Shown in pieces: positions 57,557 through 58,503 of a DNA stretch of 58,503 nt. The position numbers and the translations under genes are program-made. The DNA is taken from IMG/VR virus record IMGVR_UViG_3300032562_000025, positions 1 to 58,503 of that record. One strand, 5' to 3'. Under the pieces are notes generated by a model. That model was not told the origin of the DNA. It did not search any database and saw nothing but the letters and a program-made list of their open reading frames with translations. Origin of the DNA: a virus. How positions within the stretch are numbered: position 1 is the first letter of the stretch; the number at the start of each line of letters is the position of its first letter.

Positions 57557-58302
57557 TGAAAAAACTAATCTTAATATTATTTGTAATCCTTCTCATCCCC
57601 TGCATGAGCATGGCTGGTATGCTTCAAGGAATAGTTGGTGGAGGAGGGGCCGTCACTTGTTCAGCCGCCTATTTTTCAGATGATTTCACAGCCGCAGACG
57701 GGGCCGATGCTAAACGGGCAGTGTGGACAGGAGAGACAGATACAGGTTCACTTCTCTCTATAGCGTCAAATGCACTCCTTTTTACCCATACCGCAACCAC
57801 CGTAGGTTATGTGTCAAAAACCCTCGCATCGACCTATACGGAAACATGGACACAGTTCACGTGGAAACCGTCTGATATAGCTATGGGTGGGAATACCACC
57901 TATATGAATATCATATATCTTAGGAATACAGGGGCGGCTAACTCTATCTACGTAAGGGTATTAAATAACGCAGGTGGCTCGATAACAAAAGTATTTCTTT
58001 ATTATTATACCGATGCTGCGGTATCAACGGAAGTGGGGAACTACACGTTCAACCCTTCTAATGGAACAACCTACACATTTAAAATTCATACTAAAATATC
58101 TACTGATGTAGACACAAGCGATGGCGTTGCCACGCTCTATATTGACGGTACAAGCAGAATAACGGCCAGCAATTTAGACTTTTTTACCTATGCAGACATC
58201 AAATATGTTGACCTCGGCAATAAGTATTCAACCTTCACGGATACGGCAGGGAAAACATTCACATTTGATAACTTTTCCATAAGAGGTGACGATTGTTTCT
58301 AA
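57556..58302 (+). CDS. Secreted concanavalin/LamG-like protein
   Basis: Start at 57556 (MKKLILILF), whose ATG overlaps the preceding stop (TGATG). The 248-aa product has a signal peptide ending SMA, then a jelly-roll domain (DDFTAADGADAKRAVWTGE, ATLYIDGTSRI, KTFTFDNFSIRG) of the concanavalin-like type, expected to bind glycan. GC-rich codons throughout. Neighbours are other secreted surface or tail proteins. Confidence 0.6.
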   Translation: MKKLILILFVILLIPCMSMAGMLQGIVGGGGAVTCSAAYFSDDFTAADGADAKRAVWTGETDTGSLLSIASNALLFTHTATTVGYVSKTLASTYTETWTQFTWKPSDIAMGGNTTYMNIIYLRNTGAANSIYVRVLNNAGGSITKVFLYYYTDAAVSTEVGNYTFNPSNGTTYTFKIHTKISTDVDTSDGVATLYIDGTSRITASNLDFFTYADIKYVDLGNKYSTFTDTAGKTFTFDNFSIRGDDCF

Positions 58303-58503
58303 AACGACTGATAATATGTATTGTTCTTTTATTGGGGTTTTCTTCAATATCCTTTGCAGAGGACATTTATCTTGCCTCGGCCTCAGCCGGTGACGATTCC
58401 GGTTCGTCTTGTGCTAACGCAAAAATATATACCTGGTTCGCCACGGCTGGTAATTGGGGGGCAGGTGCAGGGAAGATCAGCGCAGGCGATACTGTCCATG
58501 TTT
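58293..58503 (+). CDS. N-terminus of a secreted beta-helix spike (partial, runs off the window)
   Basis: Starts at TTG 58293 behind AAGAGGTG and stays open to the end. Signal peptide LIICIVLLLGFSSISFA, then EDIYLASASAGDDSGSSCAN and an AGKISAGDTVHV block, the usual start of extracellular right-handed beta-helix proteins. It is very likely the missing N-terminal part of the gene at 1-1794, or a paralogue. It overlaps the preceding stop by 10 nt. Confidence 0.75.
   Translation, partial: MFLKRLIICIVLLLGFSSISFAEDIYLASASAGDDSGSSCANAKIYTWFATAGNWGAGAGKISAGDTVHV

Overview
The window is almost wall-to-wall phage DNA. It encodes a complete podovirus-type virion and packaging set: P22-type portal, N4-gp56-type major capsid, GpA-type large terminase, adaptor and nozzle proteins, a series of ejection proteins and tail fibres. 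There is no sheath, tape measure or virion RNA polymerase. A lipobox lipoprotein, an O-antigen ligase-like protein, consensus sigma70 promoters and strong GGAGG ribosome sites point to a Gram-negative host that cannot be named from the sequence. Most of the window is AT-rich. I see no tRNA, integrase, CRISPR array or recognisable endolysin.

Layout. 1-3584 (+): C-terminal part of a secreted beta-helix spike, then small membrane, zinc-ribbon, lipoprotein, DUF1353 and holin-like genes. 3665-20012 (-): a long leftward early block holding small zinc and membrane proteins, a DUF3987 helicase/primase candidate, a uracil-DNA-glycosylase/DNA polymerase A fusion, a ParB-domain/methyltransferase fusion, an ssDNA-binding candidate, a Sak4-like ATPase, a Cas4/RecB-like nuclease, ribbon-helix-helix proteins and an XRE regulator. 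20013-20744: a non-coding divergent hub with two outward sigma70 promoters, 21-bp inverted repeats and an AT-rich centre. 20745-22061: two convergent unknown genes separated by a terminator. 22062-22851: a second non-coding control region with iteron-like repeats, an 18-bp inverted repeat, GC-rich hairpins and a rightward promoter. 22855-56178 (+): packaging, capsid, connector, ejection and fibre genes, interrupted by an O-antigen ligase-like gene, a two-domain glycosyltransferase and an ATP-grasp enzyme. 56201-58503 (+): signal-peptide-bearing surface or tail proteins, ending in the N-terminus of a second spike fragment.

The right end carries a spike N-terminus with signal peptide and the left end carries a spike C-terminus, and the flanking DNA at both ends is visibly richer in GC than the middle. 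The genome is therefore probably circular or circularly permuted with a short missing piece: joining the ends directly gives an in-frame stop.

The most unusual signal is a family of about fifteen copies of a 13-bp palindrome (CGTAA, three mostly A/T bases, TTACG) with one of two conserved asymmetric tails. The copies lie mainly in the very short intergenic gaps and at both control regions. A second unusual signal is a set of structured 5' leaders in the early operon. Two of them, 13.5 kb apart, share a 28-nt core with only three differences. These look like phage-specific regulatory systems that I cannot match to a named class.
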